DNA of 64,000 nucleotides from Sphingosinicella sp963974575 (lineage in GTDB: Bacteria; Pseudomonadota; Alphaproteobacteria; Sphingomonadales; Sphingomonadaceae): the NCBI RefSeq assembly GCF_963974575.1, contig NZ_CAXBBQ010000006.1, positions 124,001 through 188,000 on the forward strand, read 5' to 3'. A program made the position numbers and the translations under genes. Shown here one piece after another: positions 34,428 through 43,073 of the stretch (position 1 is its first letter; every line of letters starts with the position of its first letter). Under the pieces are notes generated by a model. That model saw nothing but the letters and a program-made list of their open reading frames with translations. It searched no databases and was not told the origin of the DNA.

Positions 34428-35240
34428 ATGAACGACAACACCGTCTCCGATACGCTCTACTTCACGCTCGACGAGCACAATGTCGCGCGCGTCACGCTCA
34501 ATCGTCCCGAACGCCACAATGCCTTCAACGCCGAGCTGATCGGCGCGCTCAAGGAAACCTTCGACAGCATCGCACAGATGGATGGCGTGCGCGCCGTGGT
34601 GCTTGCGGGCGAAGGCAAGAGCTTCTCGGCGGGGGCCGACCTTGAATATATGCGCGCTGCCGGAAGCTGGAGCGAAGCAGAGAACATTGCCGACGGGCAG
34701 CGGCTTTCGGACATGCTCGCGAGCATCGCCGCCTGCCCCGTGCCCGTGATCGCCATCGCCAAGGGCAATATCTTCGGCGGCGGCGTCGGGCTCATTGCGT
34801 GCGCGGACATGGTCGTCGGCATAGACGGCGTGAAGTTCCGCCTTTCCGAAGTGCGCCTCGGCCTCACGCCAGCGACGATCTCTCCGTTCGTGATCGCCGC
34901 CATCGGCGCGCGGCAGGCGAAGCGCTGGTTCACCACCGCCGAGCTGTTCGGCCTTCCCGAAGCGCGCGAGATGGGGCTGGTGCATGTCGGTGTTGCCGAT
35001 CTTCACGACGCAGACGCGCAGGTGGATGCCTGGGTGGATGCCATCCTCGAAGCCGCGCCGGGCGCCGTGATCGACGCCAAGGCTCTCGTGACCGATTTCG
35101 CTGGGCGCGAGATCACTGACGATCTCCGCACCGACAGCGCCCGCCGCATTGCCGCACGGCGCGCGACCGAGGAAGCCGCCGAGGGCCTGACCGCCTTTCT
35201 TGAGAAACGCCGGCCATATTGGATGAAGACCGATGCGTAA
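34428..35240 (+). CDS. liuC: Enoyl-CoA hydratase family, probable methylglutaconyl-CoA hydratase
   Basis: 270 residues of the crotonase fold. The oxyanion-hole motifs are SAGADLEYMRAA and IFGGGVGLIACADMVV; SEVRLGLTPATISPFV contains the catalytic Glu region. It sits between the two MCC subunit genes and overlaps the alpha-subunit gene by 8 nt, the liuC position. It hydrates 3-methylglutaconyl-CoA to HMG-CoA by family and context. Confidence 0.9.
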   Translation: MNDNTVSDTLYFTLDEHNVARVTLNRPERHNAFNAELIGALKETFDSIAQMDGVRAVVLAGEGKSFSAGADLEYMRAAGSWSEAENIADGQRLSDMLASIAACPVPVIAIAKGNIFGGGVGLIACADMVVGIDGVKFRLSEVRLGLTPATISPFVIAAIGARQAKRWFTTAELFGLPEAREMGLVHVGVADLHDADAQVDAWVDAILEAAPGAVIDAKALVTDFAGREITDDLRTDSARRIAARRATEEAAEGLTAFLEKRRPYWMKTDA

Positions 35241-37221
35241 GCTGCTGATTGCCAACCGGGGCGAGATCGCCCGCCGCATCATCCGCACCGCGCACCGGAT
35301 GGGCATCGAAACTGTTGCCGTCTATTCGGAAGCGGATGCGGATGCGCCGCACGTGCACGAGGCAGGACAGGCCGTGCTGATCGGCCCGGCGCCGGCCTCG
35401 GAATCGTACCTGCTCGTCGACCGCATCCTCGATGCCGCCGCGCGGACGAACGCGGACGCGGTCCACCCGGGCTATGGCTTTCTTTCGGAGAACGCGAAGT
35501 TCGCACTCGCGGTGCGCGACGCGGGTCTGACATTCGTCGGCCCGCCGGTGAAGGCCATCGACGCGATGGGCCTGAAGGACACCGCCAAGAAGCTGATGAA
35601 GACCGCCGGCGTGCCCGTCACACCCGGCTATCAGGGCGACGACCAGAGCCTCGCGCGCCTCGAAGCCGCTTCGAAGGCAGTCGGCTACCCACTGCTTATC
35701 AAGGCGGTGGCGGGCGGCGGCGGCAAGGGGATGCGGCGGGTCGATGATCCGTCCGAGTTCGCCGACGCGCTCATTGCGGCGAAGCGCGAAGGCGAAAAGT
35801 CCTTCGGCAACGACGGCGTGATGATCGAGAAACTGATCCTCCGACCCCGCCACGTCGAGGTGCAGGTGTTCGCGGACCGGCATGGCAATGCCGTCCACCT
35901 GTTCGAGCGCGATTGCTCGCTGCAGCGGCGCCACCAGAAGGTGATCGAGGAGGCTCCCGCCCCCGGCCTTTCGGCATCGCTCAGGAAGGCGCTCGGCGCC
36001 GCCGCCGTGAAGGCCGCGACCGCGATCGGCTATGAAGGTGCGGGAACGATCGAATTCATCCTTGATTGCGATGATGTCGACACCACCGGCGATCCGAAGT
36101 TCTACTTCATGGAGATGAACACCCGGCTGCAAGTCGAGCACCCGGTGACTGAGTTCATCACCGGCACCGATCTGGTCGAGTGGCAGATCCGCGTCGCGCG
36201 CGGTGAGAAGCTGCCGATGAAGCAGGATGAGCTTCGGATCGAGGGGCACGCGGTCGAGGCACGGCTCTATGCCGAAGATCCCGAGAGCGGCTTCCTGCCC
36301 TCCACCGGACGCCTGCGGCAGCTCGTGTTCCCCGAAGGCCGCCCCGGCGTGCGCATCGACAGCGGCGTTGTCGAGGGCGGCGAGATCAGCATCCACTACG
36401 ACCCGATGATCGCCAAGGTGATCGCGCACGGCGCCGACCGGCAGAGCGCCATCGACCGGCTGGTCGGCGCGCTCGACGCCACTATTGTGGAAGGCGTGCG
36501 CACCAACCGCGCGTTCCTCGCGCGGCTCGTCGATCATGCCTCGTTTCGCGACGGTGACGTCGATACCGGCTTCATCGCGCGCCATGCCGAAAGCCTGAAA
36601 CCGCCCACCGATATCCCGGACCGCGTGCTGGCGCTCGCCGCGCTCACGCGCGTTGGCGGCTATAATCCGCCAAGCGCACAGACGATGTTCGAGCGCGCAG
36701 GCGCCTGGCGCATGAACCTGCCGAGCCGCCGCCACGTCGACCTGTTCCCCGAAGGTGCCGAGAAGCGTGCGCTGAGCCTGACACCCGAAGGCGCGGCGTA
36801 CCGCATCGACGGCCTCGATGAGCCCGTCATCGGCGCACTGTTTTGGACGGGGCCGCAAAGCGTGGAAGCCGACCTCGGCGGTGAACTCGTGCGCGCAACC
36901 ATCGTGGAACGCGACGGCAGCTTCGAACTGCGTATCGGCGGCCGCGTGTTCGTCATCGGAACCTCGGCGCCCGATGCCGAAGCGGCCGAAGGCGGCAGCG
37001 GGCATATCACCGCGCCGATGCCGGGCCGCGTGCTCGCCGTGTTCGTGAAGCCGGGAGACAAGGTTGAAGCCGGCGCGCGCCTGCTCGTGCTGGAAGCGAT
37101 GAAAATGGAAAACCGCATGACCGCGCCGGTTTCGGGCACGGTCGCGAAGGTGGGCGTGGCGGAGGGCGACCAGGTCGCCGAAGGCACGCTGCTGGTTGAA
37201 ATCGAAAGCGAGGACCAATGA
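35233..37221 (+). CDS. liuD: Methylcrotonyl-CoA carboxylase, biotin carboxylase/BCCP (alpha) subunit
   Basis: 662 residues. The biotin carboxylase domain starts LLIANRGEIARRIIRTAHRM, with the ATP-grasp loop AVAGGGGKGMRRV, the EMNTRLQVEHPVTE block and a C-terminal biotin carboxyl carrier domain whose biotin attaches at the Lys of LVLEAMKMENRM. Both this and LiuB are needed for activity. The stop overlaps the isovaleryl-CoA dehydrogenase start by 4 nt. Confidence 0.95.
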   Translation: MRKLLIANRGEIARRIIRTAHRMGIETVAVYSEADADAPHVHEAGQAVLIGPAPASESYLLVDRILDAAARTNADAVHPGYGFLSENAKFALAVRDAGLTFVGPPVKAIDAMGLKDTAKKLMKTAGVPVTPGYQGDDQSLARLEAASKAVGYPLLIKAVAGGGGKGMRRVDDPSEFADALIAAKREGEKSFGNDGVMIEKLILRPRHVEVQVFADRHGNAVHLFERDCSLQRRHQKVIEEAPAPGLSASLRKALGAAAVKAATAIGYEGAGTIEFILDCDDVDTTGDPKFYFMEMNTRLQVEHPVTEFITGTDLVEWQIRVARGEKLPMKQDELRIEGHAVEARLYAEDPESGFLPSTGRLRQLVFPEGRPGVRIDSGVVEGGEISIHYDPMIAKVIAHGADRQSAIDRLVGALDATIVEGVRTNRAFLARLVDHASFRDGDVDTGFIARHAESLKPPTDIPDRVLALAALTRVGGYNPPSAQTMFERAGAWRMNLPSRRHVDLFPEGAEKRALSLTPEGAAYRIDGLDEPVIGALFWTGPQSVEADLGGELVRATIVERDGSFELRIGGRVFVIGTSAPDAEAAEGGSGHITAPMPGRVLAVFVKPGDKVEAGARLLVLEAMKMENRMTAPVSGTVAKVGVAEGDQVAEGTLLVEIESEDQ

Positions 37222-38381
37222 GCCTGTCCCTTATGAACTTCGCCCACGGCGAAACCATCGACATGCTGCGAGAGAGCGTGCGCGCGTTCGCGCAGGACAA
37301 GATCGCGCCGCGCGCCGCCGCCATCGACGCCGAGAACAAGTTTCCGCGCGACCTCTGGCCTGAGCTTGGTGCGCTCGGCCTCCACGGCATCACCGTGTCG
37401 GAGGAGGACGGCGGCGCTGGGCTCGGCTACCTCGCGCACGTGGTGGCGATGGAAGAGATCAGCCGCGCGTCGGCATCCGTGGGCCTCAGCTACGGCGCGC
37501 ACTCCAACCTCTGCATCAATCAGCTGCAGCGCTGGGGCACGGCCGAGCAAAAGGCGAAGTACCTGCCCAAGCTCATCTCGGGCGAGCATGTCGGCAGCCT
37601 TGCCATGTCCGAGCCGGGATCGGGCTCCGACGTCGTGTCGATGCGCCTGAAGGCCGAGCGCAGGAACGACTGCTATGTGCTCAACGGCAACAAGATGTGG
37701 ATCACCAACGGGCCGGAAGCTGACACGCTGATCGTCTACGCCAAGACCGACATGGACGCGGGCCCGCGCGGCATCACGGCGTTCCTCATCGAGCGCGGCT
37801 TCAAGGGTTTCTCGACCGCGCAGAAGCTGGACAAGCTGGGGATGCGCGGTTCGGACACGTGCGAGCTGGTGTTTGAAGACTGCGAAGTGCCTTACGAGAA
37901 TGTGCTTGGGCAGGAGGGCAAGGGCGTGAACGTCCTCATGTCCGGCCTCGACTATGAGCGCGTCGTGCTCTCGGGCGGCCCGCTCGGGATCATGGCGGCG
38001 TGCATGGACGTGACCGTGCCTTATGTTCACGAACGCAAGCAGTTCGGCCAGCCGATCGGCACCTTCCAGCTGATGCAGGGCAAGATCGCCGACATGTACG
38101 TGACGTTCTCCACTGCGCGGTCCTACGTCTATGCGGTCGCGCAGGCGTGCGACCGGGGCGAGACGACGCGCAAGGACGCGGCGGGCTGCATCCTCTATTC
38201 CGCCGAGAAGGCGACATGGATGGCGCTCGAAGCACTTCAGGCGCTTGGCGGCAACGGCTATATCAACGAATATCCGACCGGACGCCTGCTGCGCGACGCT
38301 AAGCTCTATGAGATCGGCGCGGGCACGAGCGAAATCCGCCGCTACCTCATCGGCCGCGAGCTGTTCGAGGAAACCGCCTGA
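37218..38381 (+). CDS. liuA: Isovaleryl-CoA dehydrogenase
   Basis: 387-residue acyl-CoA dehydrogenase. SYGAHSNLCINQ and the catalytic Glu in SGLDYERVVLSGGPLGIM, at the isovaleryl-type position, distinguish it from short-chain enzymes. FAD-binding blocks are AMSEPGSGSDVVSM and LQALGGNGYINEYP. It is the first step of isovaleryl-CoA breakdown, passing electrons through ETF to the ETF-QO encoded at 54.6-56.3 kb. In most liu operons this gene is first; here it is last of the four. Confidence 0.94.
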   Translation: MSLSLMNFAHGETIDMLRESVRAFAQDKIAPRAAAIDAENKFPRDLWPELGALGLHGITVSEEDGGAGLGYLAHVVAMEEISRASASVGLSYGAHSNLCINQLQRWGTAEQKAKYLPKLISGEHVGSLAMSEPGSGSDVVSMRLKAERRNDCYVLNGNKMWITNGPEADTLIVYAKTDMDAGPRGITAFLIERGFKGFSTAQKLDKLGMRGSDTCELVFEDCEVPYENVLGQEGKGVNVLMSGLDYERVVLSGGPLGIMAACMDVTVPYVHERKQFGQPIGTFQLMQGKIADMYVTFSTARSYVYAVAQACDRGETTRKDAAGCILYSAEKATWMALEALQALGGNGYINEYPTGRLLRDAKLYEIGAGTSEIRRYLIGRELFEETA

Positions 38382-38397
38382 CCTGAAAGGACCGCCG

Positions 38398-38910
38398 ATG
38401 CGCCGACTGCTGCCGTTTCTCCTGATGATGATCGCGGCACCGGCGCTGGCGGAGATGCCCGAAGAACGGCTTACGGCGGCGGGACATAGCCTGCCGCCCG
38501 CGCCGAAGCCCGCAGCGACTTATGTGACGTCGGTGGAAACCGGGAACCTGCTGTTCCTCTCCGGCCATATCGACTGCATCGGTGGCGGCAAGCGCGGCAA
38601 GGTGGGCGCCGACGTCACGCTTGACGAGGGCAAAGCCGAAGCGCAGCGCGTCGGCCTCTGTATGCTCGCGACGATCAAGGACGCGCTCGGCGGCGACCTG
38701 TCGCGCGTGAAGCGCTTCGTGCGCATTCTCGGTATGGTCAACAGCGCGCCCGACTTCACGCAGCAGCCGCAAGTCATCAACGGCTTTTCGGAGCTGATGA
38801 CAACGGCGTTCGGCGACGCGGGGCTCGCCGCGCGCTCAGCCGTGGGCGTCGCCTCGCTCCCGGCGAGCTATGCGGTCGAGATCGAGGCCACGATCGAAAT
38901 CGCGCGCTGA
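38398..38910 (+). CDS. Exported RidA/YjgF-family protein
   Basis: 170 residues with a signal peptide (MRRLLPFLLMMIAAPALA) followed by a complete RidA fold, including YVTSVETGNLLFLSGHI and AARSAVGVASLPASYAVEIE. The Arg that binds the substrate carboxylate in deaminating RidA proteins appears to be kept in the RSAVGVASLP segment. Classical RidA is cytosolic, so a periplasmic form suggests another role. It lies 16 nt after liuA and touches mobA (TGATG), and is probably co-transcribed. Confidence 0.87.
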   Translation: MRRLLPFLLMMIAAPALAEMPEERLTAAGHSLPPAPKPAATYVTSVETGNLLFLSGHIDCIGGGKRGKVGADVTLDEGKAEAQRVGLCMLATIKDALGGDLSRVKRFVRILGMVNSAPDFTQQPQVINGFSELMTTAFGDAGLAARSAVGVASLPASYAVEIEATIEIAR

Positions 38911-39410
38911 TGCGCATCCTGGGCGCCGTGCTCGCAGGCGGTGAAAGCCGCCGCTTCGGCAGCGACAAGGCCGAGGCGCTGCTCGATGGCAAGCGCCTGA
39001 TTGACCACGCCGCCGCCAGCATCGCGCCTTTCTGCGAAATCGTGGTGATCGTGGGCCGCCCGGGCGGCGTGCCGGACCACCCTGCCCCCGGCCTCGGTCC
39101 GCTTGGCGGGCTGTGCGGCGCGCTTGCTTATGGCGCCGAACATGGCTTCGATGCCGTGCTGACGACGGCGTGCGATGTGCCGGACCTGCCCGAAGCGCTG
39201 CTGTCGGCGCTTGTAGTGTCAACGCCCGCCGCGGCCGAAAGCGTGCCGGTCGTCGGCGTGTGGCCAACGACGCTCGCGGCCCGGCTTGCCGCCTATCTGG
39301 AGAGCGGATCGCCGCGCGCGATGCGGGCGTGGTGCGAGGCGGTCGATGCGGAGATGCTGGCGTGGCCGGATCCGATCCGGAACATCAACTGGCCAGATGA
39401 TCTACGCTGA
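38910..39410 (+). CDS. mobA: Molybdenum cofactor guanylyltransferase-like protein
   Basis: 166 residues of the nucleotidyltransferase fold. The N-terminus MRILGAVLAGGESRRFGSDK is the LAGGxSxRxGxDK signature. GLGPLGGLCGAL and TTACDVPDLPEALL include the metal-binding Asp. MobA adds GMP to molybdopterin. The chain is short compared with E. coli MobA (about 194). The start overlaps the RidA stop, and the 3' end overlaps the convergent fabZ by 9 nt. Confidence 0.85.
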   Translation: MRILGAVLAGGESRRFGSDKAEALLDGKRLIDHAAASIAPFCEIVVIVGRPGGVPDHPAPGLGPLGGLCGALAYGAEHGFDAVLTTACDVPDLPEALLSALVVSTPAAAESVPVVGVWPTTLAARLAAYLESGSPRAMRAWCEAVDAEMLAWPDPIRNINWPDDLR

Positions 39411-39872
39411 GGGCGGGTCCGCGATCATGGCGGTGAAGCTGCATTCCGCCGCCACCTTGCCGCCGACAATGCTGGCGACGCCGTTGAACTTGCAGACCCT
39501 CGAACGGCGCTGCACGAACTCGACGTCGAGGTTCAGCAGGCAGCCCGGCTCGACCGGCTGACGGAACTTGGCGTTTTCGATTGCCATGAAATAGACGAGC
39601 TTGCCGAGCGCCTCGTCGCCGAGTGACTTCATAGCGAGCACGCCCGCGGTCTGCGCGAGCGCCTCGACGATCAGCACGCCCGGCATGATCGGACGCTGTG
39701 GGAAGTGGCCCTGGAAGAACGGTTCGTTGATCGTTACCGCCTTGATGCCGCGCGCCCGCTCATTCGGCACGAAATCGACCACGCGGTCGACGAGCAGCAT
39801 GGGATAGCGGTGCGGGAGCAGTGCCATCACTGCTCCCACCTCAAGCGCGTCGAAGGCTTCGCCCCCTGACAA
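39402..39872 (-). CDS. fabZ: 3-hydroxyacyl-ACP dehydratase FabZ
   Basis: 156-residue hotdog-fold dehydratase. The LLPHRYPMLLVDRV start and the catalytic His in EPFFQGHFPQRPIMPGVLI with the downstream Glu (VEALAQTAG) are present. It is the last gene of the leftward envelope cluster, 12 nt after skp. In LPS-making bacteria this gene is flanked by lpxD and lpxA; neither is here. Confidence 0.96.
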   Translation of the reverse strand: MSGGEAFDALEVGAVMALLPHRYPMLLVDRVVDFVPNERARGIKAVTINEPFFQGHFPQRPIMPGVLIVEALAQTAGVLAMKSLGDEALGKLVYFMAIENAKFRQPVEPGCLLNLDVEFVQRRSRVCKFNGVASIVGGKVAAECSFTAMIADPPSA

Positions 39873-39884
39873 GATGCGCGCCGC

Positions 39885-40454
39885 TTACTTCTTGGGCGCA
39901 GCGGCCGGAGCGGCCGGCGGGTTCACGTTGACGCGCGGCAGCGCTGCGTTGAGGCGCGTCATCACCTCGTTCGTGACATCAAGCGACTGCGCGGTGGCGA
40001 GCGTCACGTCGCGGTCGAGCGCAAGGCTCGCGCCCTTTTCGCGCATCACGGCGGTGATGATGGGGTTCACGGCTTCCAGGATCTGCTGGCGCACGTACTG
40101 CACGGAGCGGGCGTAATCCTGTTCCTTGCCGCGCACTTCGTTCTCGGCGGTCACCTGGCGCTGCTGAAGCTCCTTGGCCTTCGCCTGGAACGCTTCCTTC
40201 GCCATCGAAGGCTGCGCCTTCTGCAGGTTCTCGTACTCGCCGCGGAACTGGTCGCCGAGCGTCTTCGCGCGCGCCTGAACGCTTTCGAACTTCGCCTTCA
40301 GCTGCGGCTCAGCGCTCCTCGAAGCGGCGGATTCAGCGGCGATGCGGCCCATGTCGACGACGACGATCGGCGGCGCAGCCTGTGCAAGCGCAACGCTCGG
40401 AAGCGCCGTGAACGCGAGAGCGCCGGCAATGGCGACGCGGGTAAGCATTTTCAT
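39885..40454 (-). CDS. skp: OmpH/Skp-family periplasmic chaperone
   Basis: 189 residues. The signal peptide MKMLTRVAIAGALAFTALPSVALA is followed by PPIVVVDMGRIAAES, a long helical coiled-coil arm (roughly residues 50-125) and an Ala/Pro tail ending APKK. It carries unfolded outer-membrane proteins to BamA. Its start overlaps the bamA stop by 1 nt (TGATG). Confidence 0.92.
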   Translation of the reverse strand: MKMLTRVAIAGALAFTALPSVALAQAAPPIVVVDMGRIAAESAASRSAEPQLKAKFESVQARAKTLGDQFRGEYENLQKAQPSMAKEAFQAKAKELQQRQVTAENEVRGKEQDYARSVQYVRQQILEAVNPIITAVMREKGASLALDRDVTLATAQSLDVTNEVMTRLNAALPRVNVNPPAAPAAAPKK

Positions 40455-43018
40455 CAGAATTGGGTCCCTACGTTGAATTGGAACAGTTTGGTGTCATCCC
40501 CCTCCTGCTTGACGAGCGCTTTCGCGATGTCAATGCGGAACGGGCCAAATGGAGAGTTCCAGTTGATACCGAAGCCGACGGCGACGCGCGGTTTCCATGT
40601 GTCGCCCAGGTAGAACTCCTTGAAACCCGGTACGTAATCGGTTTCACCGGTGCTAGAATTTACGCCATTCGCAATCTGGCGGATATCCTGCAAGTCTGTA
40701 GACGGATTGAAATCCGTATTCCAGAGCGCGCCAACATCAACGAACACCGACGGACGCAGACCCATCTCGGCAGCGCCTGCGCTCAGGGGAATCTGGACCT
40801 CGGCACGTACCTGATAATAGGTCTCGCCGCCGATCGAGTCATCCTGCCTCTGGTTGCTCTCGTTGCTGAGAATATAATCCAACGGATCGCTCGAGTTCGT
40901 CGGGTTCGTGTAGCGCTGGCGGATCACGCGCGGGCCGATGCCGCGGATGTCGAAGCCGCGCATACGCGGTTCGCCAAGGAAGAAGCGGTCGGTTAGGCGG
41001 ATGTTGTCGCCGCCCCAGCCGAAGATGTAGCCCGCTTCGAGCCCGAGGTTCAGGATGAAGCCGCTGCCGAACAGGCGCCAGTATTTGTCGGCGTTGAGGC
41101 GCGAACGCACGTATTGCACGCTGCCGCCGACGCCCGCGATATCCTGGCTGATCATGAAGCGGTGGCCTGCGCTCGGCCGGATCGCATTGTTGCGCGTATC
41201 GTAAGCGATCGAGTAGCCGAGCGACGAGGTCGTACGCTTGCCGACCGCATCGCAGAGGAAGCGTCCTGCGAGCAGCGGGTCGCAGACGCCGTTCGTGTAG
41301 AAGGTACGCTCGTCGAGCGACACGTCGTCGTAGCTGAGCCCGTAGCGGAACGACGCCGACCAGAACTCTGTGATCGGGAAGCCCGTGCGGATCTGGAAAC
41401 CGGTCGTCGACTGTTCGTAGGTGGTATCGCGGTCGCCGTTTCCAAGGAAGCGGAAGCTGTTGTAGTCGCGGCGGAAGATGTCGCCGCCAAGCGCGAGGTT
41501 GCGTCCGAACAGGTAGGGCTCCGTAAAGCCCAGCTCTACCGACTGCGAATATTTGGACCAGTTGACCGAGGCGCGCAGCTCCTGGCCCATGCCGCGGAAG
41601 TTGCGCTGCCGGATCGACAGGTTGACGAGGAAGTTCTCGAGGCTCGAATAGCCCGCTGAGACCTGAAGCTCGCCGGTCGCCTGCTCCTGCAGGTTGGTTT
41701 CCAGGATGACCTTGTCCGGCCCCGAGCCCTGCTTCTGCTGGATTTCGAGGTTTTCCTGGAAATAGCCGAGGCTCTGGATACGGTCGCGCGAACGCTTGAC
41801 GCGGAAGCTGTTGAACGCGTCGCCTTCCGCGAGGCGGAACTCGCGGCGGATCACATGATCCTTTGTGATCGTGTTGCCGTTGATCTCGACCCGCTCCACG
41901 TAAACGCGCGGCGTTTCGTTGATGACGAACGTCACCCCCATCTCGCGCTTTTCCTTGTCGCGATTGAAGCGGGGGTTGATGTCGGCAAACGCGTAGCCGA
42001 GGAGGCCGACCGATTCCGACAGGCTCGTCACCGTGTCCTCGATCTGCTTGGCATTGTACCAATCGCCCTGCTTCATCGGAAGCATGCGCTTGAAGTTCTC
42101 TTCCTTGATGTCGCGAATCTGGCTTTCGAGATCGACTTCGCCGAACTTGTAGCGCTCGCCTTCATCCACCACGTAGGTGATGATGAAATCCTTGCGGTCC
42201 GGCGTCAGCTCGGCGACCGACGAAACCACGCGGAAATCCGCATAACCTTCGGTCAGATAGAACTGGCGCAGCTTCTGCTGGTCATAGGCCGAGCGATCAG
42301 GATCGTAGGTGTCGTTCGATGTGAAGAACTTGTACCACTTGGCCTCCTTGGTGGCCATTTCGCCGCGCAGGTCGCCGTCCGAGAACTTGGTGTTGCCGAC
42401 GATGTTGATCCGGCGGACCTTGGACTTCGGCCCCTCCTCGATCTCGAACACCACGTCGACGCGGTTCTGGTCGAGCTGGACAATCTTCGGCTCCACCGCG
42501 GCCGCGAAACGGCCCTGACGGCGATAAAGCTCAAGGATGCGCGCGACGTCGGCGCGCGCCTTGGAACGCGTGAAGATCTGGCGCGGCGCGAGCTTGATCT
42601 CGTCCTTGAACTTCTCGTCCTTCACGCGCTTGTTGCCTTCAAGCACGATGCGGTTGACGACGGGGTTCTCGCGCACGTCAACGATCAGCTCGCCCTGACG
42701 GTCGCGGATTGTCACGTCGGCGAACAGTTCGGTCGCGTAAAGGTCCTTCAGCGCGCGGTCGAGTCGGTTGCGGTCGTAGCTGTCGCCCGCTGACAGGCCC
42801 ACATACGAGCGCACGGTTTCCGGCTCCAGACGCTCCGCGCCGCGGATCGTGATCGAACGCACGACACTCTCTTGCTCGGCAACAGCCGTGGGCGCAGGCG
42901 CCGCCGAAGGCGCGGCGTCCGCAGGCTGCGTGTCCTGCGCCAGCGCGGGCTGCGACAGGCCGAGCGCGCTGCCGAGGAGCAGCGCGGAGACCCAGTTACG
43001 ATGCATGGTGGCCGGCAT
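40454..43018 (-). CDS. bamA: Outer-membrane protein assembly factor BamA
   Basis: 854 residues from ATG 43018; the signal peptide runs from MHRNWVSALLLGSALGLSQP to ALA. Five POTRA domains (about residues 65-415) precede a 16-strand barrel ending in Phe (KLFQFNVGTQF). The start is uncertain: ATG 43006 also works, and the frame is open to a TTG at 43057 that would add a non-signal-like leader. It lies between rseP and skp. It inserts beta-barrel proteins into the outer membrane. Confidence 0.95.
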   Translation of the reverse strand: MPATMHRNWVSALLLGSALGLSQPALAQDTQPADAAPSAAPAPTAVAEQESVVRSITIRGAERLEPETVRSYVGLSAGDSYDRNRLDRALKDLYATELFADVTIRDRQGELIVDVRENPVVNRIVLEGNKRVKDEKFKDEIKLAPRQIFTRSKARADVARILELYRRQGRFAAAVEPKIVQLDQNRVDVVFEIEEGPKSKVRRINIVGNTKFSDGDLRGEMATKEAKWYKFFTSNDTYDPDRSAYDQQKLRQFYLTEGYADFRVVSSVAELTPDRKDFIITYVVDEGERYKFGEVDLESQIRDIKEENFKRMLPMKQGDWYNAKQIEDTVTSLSESVGLLGYAFADINPRFNRDKEKREMGVTFVINETPRVYVERVEINGNTITKDHVIRREFRLAEGDAFNSFRVKRSRDRIQSLGYFQENLEIQQKQGSGPDKVILETNLQEQATGELQVSAGYSSLENFLVNLSIRQRNFRGMGQELRASVNWSKYSQSVELGFTEPYLFGRNLALGGDIFRRDYNSFRFLGNGDRDTTYEQSTTGFQIRTGFPITEFWSASFRYGLSYDDVSLDERTFYTNGVCDPLLAGRFLCDAVGKRTTSSLGYSIAYDTRNNAIRPSAGHRFMISQDIAGVGGSVQYVRSRLNADKYWRLFGSGFILNLGLEAGYIFGWGGDNIRLTDRFFLGEPRMRGFDIRGIGPRVIRQRYTNPTNSSDPLDYILSNESNQRQDDSIGGETYYQVRAEVQIPLSAGAAEMGLRPSVFVDVGALWNTDFNPSTDLQDIRQIANGVNSSTGETDYVPGFKEFYLGDTWKPRVAVGFGINWNSPFGPFRIDIAKALVKQEGDDTKLFQFNVGTQF

Positions 43019-43073
43019 CAGCGTCTGTTGGCCCACAGGTTCCCCACTCTCGTTCAAATCTTATGGCCGCATC

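Noticed and set aside
35113..37218. 701-codon open frame antisense to the MCC alpha gene
   Set aside because: Low-complexity composition and no motif, opposite a well-supported biotin carboxylase.
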